Of a stretch of 64,000 bases of DNA, positions 13,623 through 26,275 are shown in pieces. A program made the translations under genes and the position numbers. Numbering within the stretch: position 1 is the first letter of the stretch; every line of letters begins with the position of its first letter. This DNA is from Clonostachys chloroleuca (taxonomy: Eukaryota; Ascomycota; Sordariomycetes; Hypocreales; Bionectriaceae): contig JBANAY010000003.1 of assembly GCA_037952775.1 (NCBI GenBank), positions 29,140,001 to 29,204,000 on the forward strand, given 5' to 3'. Below the pieces are notes generated by a model. That model made no database searches and was not told the DNA's origin. It saw only the letters and a list, made by a program, of their open reading frames with translations.

Positions 13623-16600
13623 TATATTATATTATAGTATTTTAAGATTAAATCTTATAACTAATACTAGGAGTATTCTAAATAACTTATTTACTAATAT
13701 TATAATATAGATTTCTTTAGTAATAGCTTTTTATTATTAATCTTCTTAAGTAATAAGTCTAGTTTTAAACTTTTAAAAATAATTATACTTATTAAGCTTA
13801 TAAGTATATCTCTATATATAGTTCAGGATTTATAAGTTTTAAATCCTTAAATTAAATCTTAAAATCTTAATCTAAGTTTTTATTTATTTATAGCTCTCTA
13901 AATAATTAATTTTAGCTTATTTAAATTCTCTTTTAAACTTATAATTTTTAAAATCTCTAGATATATTAGGTATAGCTAGTAGCTAGTTCTAATAATATAT
14001 CTAATCTTAAGATTTAGATTTAAAAGATATTTATTTAGTTTAAATCTTAATCTTTAGCTTTAACTATTTATATATATATCTAATATATATAGCTTTAGTT
14101 TAAATTCTATTTTAACTATTTACTAAGGGGATAGTTAGTAAGTTAGTATAAAAAGCTTAATTAAAACTAATTAATAGTTTACTAAAGAGTTTAAAAGTTT
14201 ATAATAAATTTCCTAACTTAATTAAATATATTAGAAAGCTTATTATTAAGCTCTTAAGTAGTATTAGAAAAGATATAAAATAAAATATTAGATATTTATT
14301 ATCTTCTATATACTCTTCTTTCTATACTTTAGTATTAATCTCTAGATTATTAATTAATTATTTAAAGTTTATTTTTTCTATTTTAAACTTATTTTATTTT
14401 TAAGTAAACTCTATTATTTAATTAAACTATTTAGATTAAAATATTAATTAGAATCTCTTTTATATTTCCTCTAGAGTTTACTTCCTAATAGTTTTATATA
14501 TTTAAACTTTATTTAGATTAAATAACTCTTTTTTATTAAAGATTATATCTCTAGTAATATAGATACTATTAATAACTAGGTTCTAAACTTAAAAGATATT
14601 TTAAGAATTATATCTAACTAGATAGTTTATTCAGACTTTTAAATCTAGTTATAATCTAAATTATTATATCTTTAATTAAGTTATTTTATTTATTATAAAT
14701 ACTTTATAATTAATTATTTTTAAATAAGAAATTTTTAATTAAGTTTTAATCTTTAGATTTATAATTAGTATTATTAAAAAGAAGCTCTAATATAATATTT
14801 TCTATTTAAATTTTACTTTTAGAGTTTTATTTAGTAAATATATAGCTATTCTTACTAGTTTAAGCTATAACTACTTAGATAAGTTATTATTAATTACTAA
14901 TAATTTTACTTTCTCTTTTACTATCTCTTCTAAATACTTATTTAAGCTATTTTATTATTAAGTATAAGGAGTATATTCTTCTATATTAATTACTTTATTA
15001 TATAGGAAAATATAAATAAGAGAGTTCTTTTAAAGCTTATTATCTATTTCTAAGTATCTAATAGTTATTTTATATTAGGTTTTAAATATTTAAATTAGAT
15101 ATATTAGTATTTAAAGAATACTTTACTTCTTTTAGTTTTTAAAATAATAATTCTAGATAAAGTTAGAATTTCTATTTATTATAATTATATATAAATTATA
15201 GCTTTTAATTTCTTTTTAGAAGTTATAGAAATTAATTAATAAGTATTTTTCTAGATTTAAACTTCTTTCTCTTAGTTTATAGCTCTTTTAGTATTTTATC
15301 TTTACTAGACTATATATATTATATTTAATAGTTATTAAGCTAATTATTTATATCCTATTTATTAAGATTACTAAGTATTTAAATAATCTTAGCTCTAGAT
15401 ATCTAAAATACTAATACTAATAAATTAAATTATTTCTATTTAGTTTCTTTCTCTAAGTTATAAATTTATATTAAAATAGAATAAATATAGTTTATTTTAG
15501 TATTTCTATATTATATTTAATAATATACTAGTTATAGTAATAGTTTAGTTTATAAAGTATTAATCTATTATTATATTTAATTAAATTCTTATTATTCTTT
15601 TAGTTCTATTAATATTCTTATTATTATAATTTTAAAAGTAATATTAAATTAGCTTCTATTTATAAATAGTAAATTACTTAGTTAAGATAGAAGTAATATA
15701 GTTTATTTTATTTATTTTATACTTATAGAATTATTTTATTATATTCTAATATTAGAAAGCTTATAGAACCTATAAAAACCTTCTTACTTTTAGTAATTTA
15801 TTTAAAATTTCTAAATCTAATTATATTATTAAATAAATATAATATACTGCTAAGTATTATAATAAATAGTTATTATTCTTAATAAGAAAAGTAATTATAT
15901 AGTTTAATATATAATTTTAATTAGTTAATTATTAATACTATTCTTTTTTATTTAAATAAGCTTATTATAAAGCTTCTAAGCCTTAGAAATCTCTTTTAAA
16001 TATTTCTTCTATTTATTAGATTATAATTTCTCTTTATTAAGATAGAATAATAAGTTTTTAAAGAATAGTAGCTAGTAGTTCTTTATATTAATACTCTTAT
16101 ATTTATTTCTATAAAGAATATAATTAGATCTATTATTTCTAGCTTTCTTTTACTATTTATTCTTATATTTAGTTATTTCTTTCTCTATTTCTTATTTTTA
16201 CTTTTTACTTTTTATATAGTAGATTTTCTTTTTAAAAAATTAAACTAAAGTTTTCTTTAGTAATATAAGATTTAAACTTTTTATTTAAACTTCTTTTAAA
16301 GATTTTAAACTTCTTTTAAAGATTTTAAGCTTATCTCTAAAGAATTTAATAAATACTAATAGCTTATATATACTATTATCTATTTTAGATTAATTCTAGC
16401 TTTTTACTATTTATAAGAATAATTTAAACTTTAAATTTAAATATTTCTTTAGATTACTAAATTATTTAAAAGAGCTTAGTATATTAGAAATCTTTCTAAA
16501 TCTAGTTATTCTTATTACTTTCTCTTAATTATTAATCTAGATCTATTAATCTATTTTAAATTTCCTAGTTTAATTTAGAGAATTAGAATATATTTCTTAT

Positions 16601-16942
16601 ATATATTTTCTCCTATTAATTTTATTTATATTATATATTTTTTTTAAATTCTTAAAGAAAAAATAAATATTATTTTTCTTCTCTATATAAATAATTACTA
16701 AGATATAGATCTTAGTATAATAAAAGGCTATATATTTAGTTATCTATTTAAATATATTCTATATTCTATTAATCTCTTTATTAAATTAAATAACTAGAGT
16801 TTAATAGGAAGTTTATTTAACCTTATAGACCTCCTTATTTTTATTAAGAAGCTTAATATATAAATATATAGATTATTCTCTCTAAATAAAGTTAATATTC
16901 TATTTATATCTATAACTAGAACTTTTACTTTATATTATAAAT

Positions 16943-17710
16943 TATTAAGATTTACCCTATAGACTATAGAGTAGATCCAGATTACCCTATATCAGTTAAT
17001 TAAATAATCTCAGATTAATATAGGGTAAGGAGGAATAAAATAACTAACTTAAGGCTCTCTAAAGCTAGAAGCCCTCTGAAGCTACTAGCCTAACCTACTA
17101 TAGCTACCTATTAGGATAATTATATTAGCAGTTATAACTGCTATAATAGCTGCTGTAGTATTTATACTAGTAATCCTATATTATACTAAAGCAGCTGTAT
17201 TAGCAGACTTTATATCTACTATAGTACTTATATTAGCAGACCTTATATCTACTATATAAGAACCTTAGTACTTAGTTTAGTAAATCTTATAACTACTATA
17301 ATAGTTATATTAGCAGACTTTATATCTACTGTAGTATCTATATTAGCAGCTTTATATCCCTCTGTATAAGAATCTTATAGTAGTTATAAGCCTGTATTAC
17401 AGAAGGTAATATATTATCTTTAGAGCTCTTATAGTCTAGAAATACCTATAAATATAGAGCTTCCTCCCTACTAGATAGAGATTCTATAAGTTACTAATAT
17501 ACTCTTTTATCTACCCTATAGTCTATCTTTCTTAGCTACCCTATAGCTAATAGAGCTTTATTTTCTCTTATAGAGCTTATACCTTCTACTATATCTTTTT
17601 AAATAATCTTTCTCTAGTATTTTAGAGCTTACCCTATAGGCTTTATCTACCCTAGACCCAGCTTACTCTATAGCTAGTCTACCCTATACTAAAGACTTTA
17701 ATCTTTTAAA
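16943..17710 (+). repeat. 5' LTR of the Copia element
   Basis: About 768 bp, starting tattaagatttaccctatag and ending near ttttaaaa. It is preceded by taaat and pairs with 23028-23796. The sequence ttataagcctgg following it sits where the primer-binding site should be. Confidence 0.85.
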
Positions 17711-20700
17711 AGATTATAAGCCTGGAAGAGCTCTATCTTATAAAAAAGAGCTTTATCTTCAGATTTAAGAGTTCTTACCTTATACTAGGAAAGTTATATA
17801 CTTACCCTATACTTTAGCCTAGGTCTTAGTAGCTTCCTTTACTAAAAGAAGATCTAAAATAGCTAATAAAGATAGCTATATAGAGGGATCAGCCCCTGAA
17901 GGTACTAAAACTTACCTTTCTTCAGTAGCTATTCTAATAGCTAGTACTACTGCTATACCCAGCTAACTGATTACTTTTAGTACTACTAGTACTATTCTAA
18001 TAGCTAGTACTACTACTATAGCTAATTAATTAGTTAATTTTAGTACTATTAGTACTATTCCTTTAGGCTCTATAGTAGAAAGTACTACTATTACTTAGAA
18101 CCTTTAGAATCTGAATACTACTAAAGCTATTACTACTATATAGTAAACCCTTTAGTAGCTAATAGCTACTATAAACCTACTATAATTACAGTAGACCCCT
18201 AGTACTACTAGTACTAGTTAATAGGCTTCTAGTACTACTAGTACTAGCTTATAGAGTAGTTAGGCTTTATAATAGCCTAGCTTATAGAGCTTTTAAAGCT
18301 CTAACCCCTGACTAGAGTCTTTAAAGACTCTATTATTAAGGATTTTAATAAAAGGGTTTATAAGTTCTCTAAAGCCTCTAAATTATAGAGGTCTTATAAC
18401 TTTAATTAGTAGAAACAGGCTCTAGAGATCTAATTTAGAGCCCTTAGTTTACTACTATTTATAGCAGAATCTACTATAGCTCAGTAACTATTAGACCCAG
18501 ACTAGGCTATCTTACTTATACTGCTAAAAGATAGCTGTATAGAGAGTCTATAAGCTACTATAACTTAGTAGATCTCCCCTATAGAGGCCTATAAGTTACT
18601 GGTTAAATAGTTCTCTTATAGTACTGAAATTCAGTATAGCTATCTATATATCTAATTTTACAGGCTCTATTATAAGGACTTTAAAAGCTCTTTAGAGGCC
18701 TTTAATAGTATATTTAATAACTTTCTAGCTCAGCTATTACTAGCTTAGATTACTATAGCCCCTATAGATCAGATTAATTAGTATCTAGAGGCTCTAAAAG
18801 AGGTCTTCCTACAGTAGGCTGAGCACTAATAGAATAATATTAGGATTACTAAAGCCTCTAGAGGCTCCCTAGAGCTTCTAAACCTATAGTTCCTTATAGC
18901 AGACCTTCTGGAGGAATAGTATAATAAGAGCTCTTCAGTAGCTAAGGCTACTAATTATAGGGCTAAATATACTAAAAGACCTGCTAAAAAGAAGCTCTCG
19001 AGCTCTAAAAAGACCCCTAAGGGAAAGACCTAATAGAAGGGGTTAAAGCCTAAAGCCCCTAAAGATAAACTAGCTAAACCTACTAGTTTTACCCTGGGCT
19101 ATAGCCTAGAAAGCCTTTAAAGCCTGCTAGAAGATAGTAATAAAGAGAGCCCCTAACCAGCCTTCTAGATCTATTAGTCCCCTAAACCTGCTAGAATTAC
19201 AGTAACTTCTATTACTACTAGCTTTAGCAGTCAGGGGTATAAACTACTAAATACCCTTCTGTATAATATAGGCTCTATAGTTTACTTAGTAAATAATAAA
19301 GCCTATTATAGAGATTATAAAACTCTAAAATACTCTAAAGCAGGCTTTATTCTTATAGCTACTAGTAAGGCCTACTCTAGAGATATTAGAACTACTATAT
19401 TTTAAGTTCTAATCTCTTAAAATCCCCTAACCTATAGAGATTTAAAGCTAAAAGAAGCTCTTTTTCTATCTACTCTGGAAACTAATATAGTTAGTAGGAT
19501 AAGGTACTATAGTTCAGAGGGTACCCTTCTAAGGTAATAGCTATTTATAGGTAATAGAACCTACTATAGCCTACTGAACTTTAAAAAATATAGCTTTTAT
19601 CTATAGCTAAAGGGGGAAAAGACCCCTAAGCTAATAATACTAAAGGAGCCCTCTACCTATACTAACTATAGCTACCCTATAGAGGTTTAAATCCCCTCTA
19701 AGGCCTCTAAATAGACCTCTGAGGCTCTAGACTTTATAGGGCCTAGTAAGTTTACTGAACCTACTAAATAATATATAATAGAGGTTTAAATTCCCTCTAA
19801 GGCCCCTAATTAGATCTCTGAGGCCCTAGATCTTACAGGGCCTAGTAAGCTTACTAAGCCTACTGAACAGCCTGCTATAAAGCTTACTGAGCCTGCTGAA
19901 TAGTATATTAAAACCCCTATTAAGATCCTTACTTATAAGCTTTTAGAAGGGGATTATTCTAACTTTAGTACTAAAGAGGCTCTAAAGTAAGAAACTATTA
20001 GTACTATTAAGCCCCTACTATAGGCGCCTAAGATCTATAAAGACCTGCTATAATTAGTAGGTATTTAGTATATATAGCTAGAGTACTTAGGGCTTTAGTT
20101 ACTGAAGAAGACTACTAAAATTACAGAAGGTCTCCCTGATTTTAGCCCTATAAGAGAGGAAGATTTCCTCTATTTAGCCTGTATTAGTACTAAAAGCTAT
20201 AGGCTTCTAGTATATATAGCTATCCCTAATCTGCTTAGAGCTCTAGACTCTATAGAAGGGGATACCTTCTATCTTAAGCTTATACTATATAATAGAAGGC
20301 CTATAGGGCTTATATTAGTAGATAGAAAAACCTGCTATAGATAGGTTATTCTCCTTCCTAATAAGGAAGGAACTATTATAATAACTACTATTTAAAGCTT
20401 CTGCTAGAGCTTATATAACTACTATAACTACTATCCTGCTAAATTTTACTTTAATAGCAGAGAAATTATAAGGGATTTAGTAGACTAATTAGCTACTAAA
20501 GGTACTACCTTTAGTACCTTAAGCCTCTATATTTACTAGTAAAATAGGCTTACTGAGTACTCTATTAGAGTACTAATAGATAGGCTTAGGGCTGTTTTAT
20601 AGTAGTCTAGGCTCCCACTATACTTCTGGTATTATATCCTTCCAGGGGTCCTTCAGTTAGTTAACTATACTGCTATTAGTAACTGTAATTTACCCCTATA

Positions 20701-21589
20701 ATAGCTATTCCTTTAAGAACTAGAGCCTAGAACTCTCTTTAGGCCTAATTTTCAGGCCTATAAAGCTATTAGAGCCTACTATAAAACCTTTATTTATTCT
20801 GAATAGCAGGCTAAGACTGCTAAATTAGCCCCTAGAACTATCTCAGGGTGAATTTTAGTACTTTTAGGCTCTAAGATATATTAGATCTATATTCTACAGA
20901 AGAGGCTAGTTACTAAGACCTCTTATCTAAGGATTTTAGAGGATATAAGCTCTATAAAACAGGGCTTATAACTATAAAACCTATCTCTCTTAAGACCTTT
21001 AGAAGGGGAAATAGAGGAAATAGAGTATATAAAAGAGACTTAAGAGCTGCTAGAGCTGCTATAATAGCTACTACAGGAGCCGCTAGAGCTGCTATAACAG
21101 CCGCTAGAGCTGCTAGAGCTGCTATAACAGCCCCTCCAAGAGCTCGAAATACCGCTAGCTACAGCACCTGCTTCAGAGCCTTAAGAGCCTGAAGTCCCTA
21201 AAGCTACAGGGCCTTTAGAGCCTGAAACTCTGTTAGCTACAGTATACTAACCCAGTAAGCTAAGGCCTAATATAGAGCCTATAGGTAATCTAATAGACCT
21301 ATCTAACTAGGTACAGGTAACTGCTATAGTATACTAAGCAAGCGCTATAATATATACTAAAGCCTGGCTCTTATTAGAGCCTAATAGCTGGAAAGAGATA
21401 CTATAGCTACTACTAAAAGAGAAAGAGCCCTGGCTACAGGCTATCTTTAGTAAGCTTGAGTAGCTAATATATACTGGAACCTTCACCTTTATAGTACTAA
21501 AAGACCTACCTAAGGGCTATAGAGCCCTAAGCTGTAGGTAGGTACTAAAGCTGAAACTTAACCCCTATAATAAGCTGCTGAAATATAAA

Positions 21590-22990
21590 GCTAGGCTTAT
21601 TATTAGAGGGTTTTTATAGGTAGAAGGCCTAGATTATAGTAAGACTTTTACTTCTATAGTTATCCCTCTAATCTGATAGCTGCTATTAGCTCTAGCAGCT
21701 ATCTATAGCTATAATATTAAACAGATTAACTTTATAGGGGCCTTTTTAAATAGTAAACTTACTGAAAGGCTCTATATAAAGCTCCCTGAAGGCCTGAAGG
21801 AACTGCTGAAGAAAAGCCCTAAATTACTTACTATAGCTAAATCTCAGGGCTATAACTCTTCTAAAGAGCAGGTTATCCTACTGCTAAAAGCCCTGTACAG
21901 CTTAAAGCAGTCCCCTAGAGAGTAGTAAGAGGTACTAAAAGCCCTACTAAGGTCTCTAGGCTTCAGCCCCCTAATCTCTGACCCGGCGGTCTTCTATAAT
22001 ACTAAAAAGGCTACCTTTATAGTAACCTATATAGATAACTATCTTATAATAGGCCCTGAAATTAGCTATATTAATAAGCTAAAGAAGGAAATTTATAGGG
22101 TTTACCCTATAGAAGATAAGGGGCTAGTAGCCTTCTTCTTAGGGGTTTAAATTTACTGAGATAGGTCTAAAAAGACCCTATATCTCTCTTAACCTCAGTA
22201 TATTAAACAGGCTTTATAGGCTTTTAAGATTACTGAAGAAAAACCTCTATTAGTACCCCTATAGCCTAATCTTATAAGGCTTATAGCGGAAGCTATAGAG
22301 GCTATAGGTCTCTGTAAACCCCTGGAATACAGGCTATTTCAGCAGATTATAGAGACTTTAATATATCTAATACTTCAAACTAGGCCTAATATAGCTTTTT
22401 CAGTCTAGTAGCTAGCTCAGGCTATATATAAGCTCTATAAAATCTATCTTAAGGCTATTAAAAAGCTGCTTTAGTACCTAAAAGGTACTAAAAGCCTAGC
22501 TATAGCCTATTTACTAAATAAGCCCCTAGAAGGCTATTATAATAGTAATTTTACAGGGGATAAATCTACTAGTAAATCTACCTATAGGTATCTCTTTAAG
22601 CTAGCTAGAGGCCCTATCAGCTAGAAAGCTAAGAAGGTAACTACTATAGCTCTCTCTACTATAGAGGCTGAAGCAGATAGCCTTATAGAGGCTCTCAGAG
22701 AGCTATAGTAGCTAATAGGGCTCTATAAAGAGCTAAACCAGCCTCTAAAAACCCCTATAACTATCTACTATAATAACCAGGGCTATATAGCTACTAGTAA
22801 TAACCCTACTCTATATACTAGAACTAAGTATATACTGCTGAAGTTCTACTATAATAGGGTTTAAATTACAGAGAGTTTAATAAGCCTTAGCTATCTGGAA
22901 ACTAAGGCTATACCTGCTAATAGGCTAACTAAACTACTAACTGTATCTCTTCAGTAAGCCTTCAGAGACCTACTAGGCCTGAAAGAGTAC
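21590..22990 (+). pseudogene. Copia pol remnant: reverse transcriptase and RNase H
   Basis: A single underlying plus-strand frame gives recognisable Copia reverse transcriptase. An AxLIxRGF opening is followed by a long alanine/leucine-rich helix region, a PEGL segment, LKQSP, a LGFSPLISDPAVFYN block, YIDN at the active site (second Asp changed to Asn) and FFLGV. RNase H follows with a AEADSLIEALREL helix region and the TRTKYILLKFYYNR block. In-frame TAG and TAA codons recur, mostly where Gln or Trp is expected. These are the marks of CpA-to-TpA mutation. No intact enzyme can be made. Confidence 0.88.
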
Positions 22991-23027
22991 TATAAGGATC
23001 TAACCTAGTTATTTCCTTCAGAAGGGG

Positions 23028-23796
23028 TATTAAGATTTATCCTATAGACTATAGGATAGATCCAGATTACCCTATATTAGTTAATTAAATAATCTTAGAT
23101 TAATATAAGGTAAGGAGGAATAAAATAACTAACTTAGAGCTCTCTAAAGCTAGAAGCTTTCTAAAACTACTAGTTTAACCTACTATAGCTACCTATTAGG
23201 GTAATTATATTAGTAATTATAACTGCTATAATAGCTGCTATAGTATCTATACTAGTAATCCTATATTATACTAAAGCAGCTGTATTAGCAGACTTTATAT
23301 CTACTGTAGTACTTATATTAGTAGACCTTATATCTACTATATAAGAACCTTAGTACTTAGTTTAATAAACCTTATAACTACTATAGTAGCTATATTAGCA
23401 GACTTTATATCTACTATAGTATCTGTATTAGTAGCTTTATATCTCTCTATATAAGAACCTTATAGTAGTTATAAGCCTGTATTATAGAAGGTAATATATT
23501 ATCTTTAGGGCCCTTATAGTCTGGAAATACCTATAAGTATAGAGCTTCCTCCCTGCTAGATAGAGATTCTATAAGTTACTAATATACTCTTTTATCTACC
23601 CTATAGTCTATTTTTTTTAGCTACCCTATAGCTAATAGAGCTTTATTTTCTCTTATAGAGCCTGTATCTTCTACTATACCTTTTTAAATAATCCTTCTCT
23701 AGTATTTCGGAGCCTACCCTATAGGCTTTATCTACCCTAGACCCAGCTTACCCTATAGCTGGTCTACCCTATACTGGAGATCTTAACCTTTTAAAA
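23028..23796 (+). repeat. 3' LTR of the Copia element
   Basis: About 769 bp, immediately after the agaagggg purine tract, starting tattaagatttatcc and ending ttttaaaa. It is followed by taaat, the duplicate of the five bases before the 5' LTR. Confidence 0.87.
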
Positions 23797-24224
23797 TAAA
23801 TATTCTAAAATTACTAGTTTCTTAAGCTAATAAATATAAAATTTATTTACTTTTTTAAGTTATATAAGGTATAGAACTCTTTTACTAGTTATATTTATTA
23901 TAATTATCTATTTACTATTTAATTAAATTAAATATACTTAATATTATTAGTTTAATACTTATCTTTATAATTATAGTTACTTTTATAAAGTATAACTCTA
24001 AAACTTTTAATTATTAGATTTTATATATTAGATAGATAGAAATTATATAGTTATATTTATCTAATTTATACTATTTTAATACTTTTAGTAGGAATAATTA
24101 TATAATTTAGTATATATCTCTTCTTTAAATTTAATACTCTTTTAATCTAATAAAGAAAATATATTTAGAGTAAACTACTCTTAATTATAACTAATTATAT
24201 CAGATTATATAAAACCTCGGTTTT

Positions 24225-24475
24225 AATAATAACTTAATAATATAGTTAAAGAATATTAATTACTATAATTATTCTAATACTTATACTAGTTTAAGTTCTT
24301 TATAGAGTTTATATTTTATAGATTTAATTTATATATAAATATTATATTCTAAAACTATAGTTTATATATTTTTCTATAAATTAGAATAATTATAATATTA
24401 TTTTATTCTATTAAATATTTTTTTAACTTCTTAATATTCTAAAAGTAAGTATTTATAAATTTCTTTAATAAGTAA
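24225..24475 (-). mobile_element. internal fragment of the Gypsy family
   Basis: The stretch follows 8265-8515 of the Gypsy element base for base apart from scattered G/A and C/T differences, for example the shared run taattactataattattc. It ends abruptly and joins an LTR-like piece at about 24480. It is a short deletion remnant. Confidence 0.75.
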
Positions 24476-24479
24476 TTAT

Positions 24480-24640
24480 ATAGCTATATAATATAAGTTA
24501 TTATTAATATATAAATATTATAGAGCTAGTTCTAATAGAGATATAAATAATATTATTAATAATTATTTAAAAAAGTATTTCTATCTAGATAAATAAATAT
24601 ATATATATACTAAGGGCTTATAATAGCTTACTAATAATCC
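24480..24640 (+). repeat. partial Gypsy-family LTR, second subfamily
   Basis: Matches the middle of the 363 bp LTR from tatataatataag onward, but carries gctagttctaatagag where the 6234 and 13260 copies have gctagtaataatag. The copy at 44577 shares this variant, so at least two LTR subfamilies are present. Confidence 0.65.
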
Positions 24641-24764
24641 AGAGTAAGTTTAATTAAGAATTATTCAGGCTTACTAATAATCTAGAGTAATCTATTTCTT
24701 ATTAGTAGAAAAATTAGGGTATACTATATAATATAAATAGTATATACTTTATTTATAATAAGAA

Positions 24765-24805
24765 TAGAACTTAAGCTTATTATTATCTGTTTTACCTATA
24801 CTAGA
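24765..24805 (+). repeat. short repeat shared with 2629-2665
   Basis: The string aacttaagcttattattat followed by c(t/c)gttttacctatacta occurs here and inside the LARD-like element at 2629-2665. The bases on either side do not match, so it is only a fragment of a dispersed repeat. Confidence 0.5.
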
Positions 24806-25862
24806 TTTATATTAAGATTACTCTATATTAGATAGATAGAATAAGAAGGGAGTAATAAATATACTATTCAGACTGGAACTTATACTATATAGCTATATAT
24901 TTATTAGTAAGAGAATATAGTTAAATTATCTTAAATACCTATAGTATAAATATTATATCTATATATAGTTAGAGAGCCTCTAGAGCTAAATAGTATCTAT
25001 ATAACTAGAGCTAGTATATCTAGATCGGGGTTATATTCTACTAGGCGGGATAAAGATAATTTATATAATACTGATATTATAGAATAGTAAGGAAGTAGTA
25101 AAAATAGATATAGATATAGTAGATCTGCAGATATAGTAGTATTATTTATTATAAACTATCTAGACTAAGGGTATTAATTATAGTAATAAATATAATATTA
25201 ATCTGCTCTAAAATACTAAGTACTACTATATTATAATTATTAATTTTAACTATATTATTCTTTAACTAGTTTTTAAATACTATTAGCTCTCTATAATATC
25301 TGAAATAAAGAGAAAATATAGAATAGATAATCTTAAAACTTATTTCTAAAAGTATAATCTACTCTATAATTATCTATAGATATATTTAATAATAAGATAA
25401 AAGGAATATTAAGAATCTAGTAACTTAGATATACTAGTTAATATAAGTTACTTAATATTACTCTATTTTACTATTTTAGATAATTAATACCAGATATAGC
25501 GATATTATTTATAACTAAACCCCTAATAATTATATCTTTATTTTAATACTAATTAACCTGGATATCTTATTTTATATATAGGTCTTACTGGAAATAATAA
25601 TATATTACTTCTGAATAGTTAAATATAAAATAAAGTAGTTTTAAAGCTCTCTAGGATTTCTATAACTAAGAGTATAGTAAACAGAGGGAATAGTAGGTAA
25701 TTCTTTCTCTATACTCTTTAAGTAATTAAAGCCTTTAATATTAAAAACTTAGGCTATAATAATATATAAATTAATAATAGCTAATAGCTAGCTATCTTCT
25801 ATAAAAGTAGTAAAAGTTAAGGCCCTTATAAGTACCTAGGAATTACTCCTGTATATATTATA

Positions 25863-26275
25863 TCCGAGGATAAATTAATCCAGAATATAGCCTCTATAGG
25901 CTAAATTACCCAGGCTTATAATTAGAGTATATTACTAGATTTAATTCTAATATATAGACCTCCTTTAAGAATCTTAATAGAAAAATATATAGCTTTAATA
26001 TAGAGCTTAATTTAAGAACTAGAGATTTAAAACTTAGTCTATATTAAACTTAGTCTATATTATTATCTATAAGGGAACTTCCCTGATTTAGTATAACTCT
26101 TAATATTCCTACCCTAAGGGTATATAATTTGCTTTAAAATATACTTTTATCTTCTCTTTAAGCGAGTCTATAACTGCTTAGTTCTATAATCTCTATAGCT
26201 AAGGGATCTCTTAATTAAAACTGCTAGATCACTAATATCTAGTAAGATCTCTGCTCTTAGCTATAGCTATAGGGT
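25863..26275 (+). repeat. RIP-mutated copy of the segment at 42486-42800
   Basis: Starting with ccgaggata, this stretch tracks 42486-42690 (shared landmarks: gcctct, actagattt, aaacttagtc, attcctac) and again at its end, agatctctgc, against 42760-42800. Where they differ it usually has T or A for C or G. An extra duplication (aacttagtctatatt twice) lies in the middle of this copy. The 42.5 kb copy therefore seems to keep the less mutated form. Confidence 0.65.

Larger units (their letters stand above)
16943..23796 (+). mobile_element. Ty1/Copia LTR retrotransposon, mildly RIP-mutated
   Basis: Complete element of 6.85 kb with about 768 bp LTRs (16943-17710 and 23028-23796), a taaat duplication on both sides, and an agaagggg polypurine tract directly before the 3' LTR. 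The plus-strand translation contains Copia pol motifs in order: KARLIIRGF and FLN boxes of reverse transcriptase near 21590-21760, a LKQSP box near 21905, YIDN (the YVDD box) near 22025, and a C-terminal RNase H with TRTKYILLKFYYNR near 22815. RNase H as the last domain before the LTR identifies Copia. Frames are broken mainly by TAG and TAA where CAG, CAA or TGG would be expected, yet many other C and G bases survive. It is therefore far less mutated than its surroundings and probably a later arrival. Confidence 0.93.

Noticed and set aside
16285..16330. Repeated tttaaacttcttttaaagat units
   Set aside because: Only about two and a half units in very AT-rich DNA; expected by chance or slippage, no array structure.
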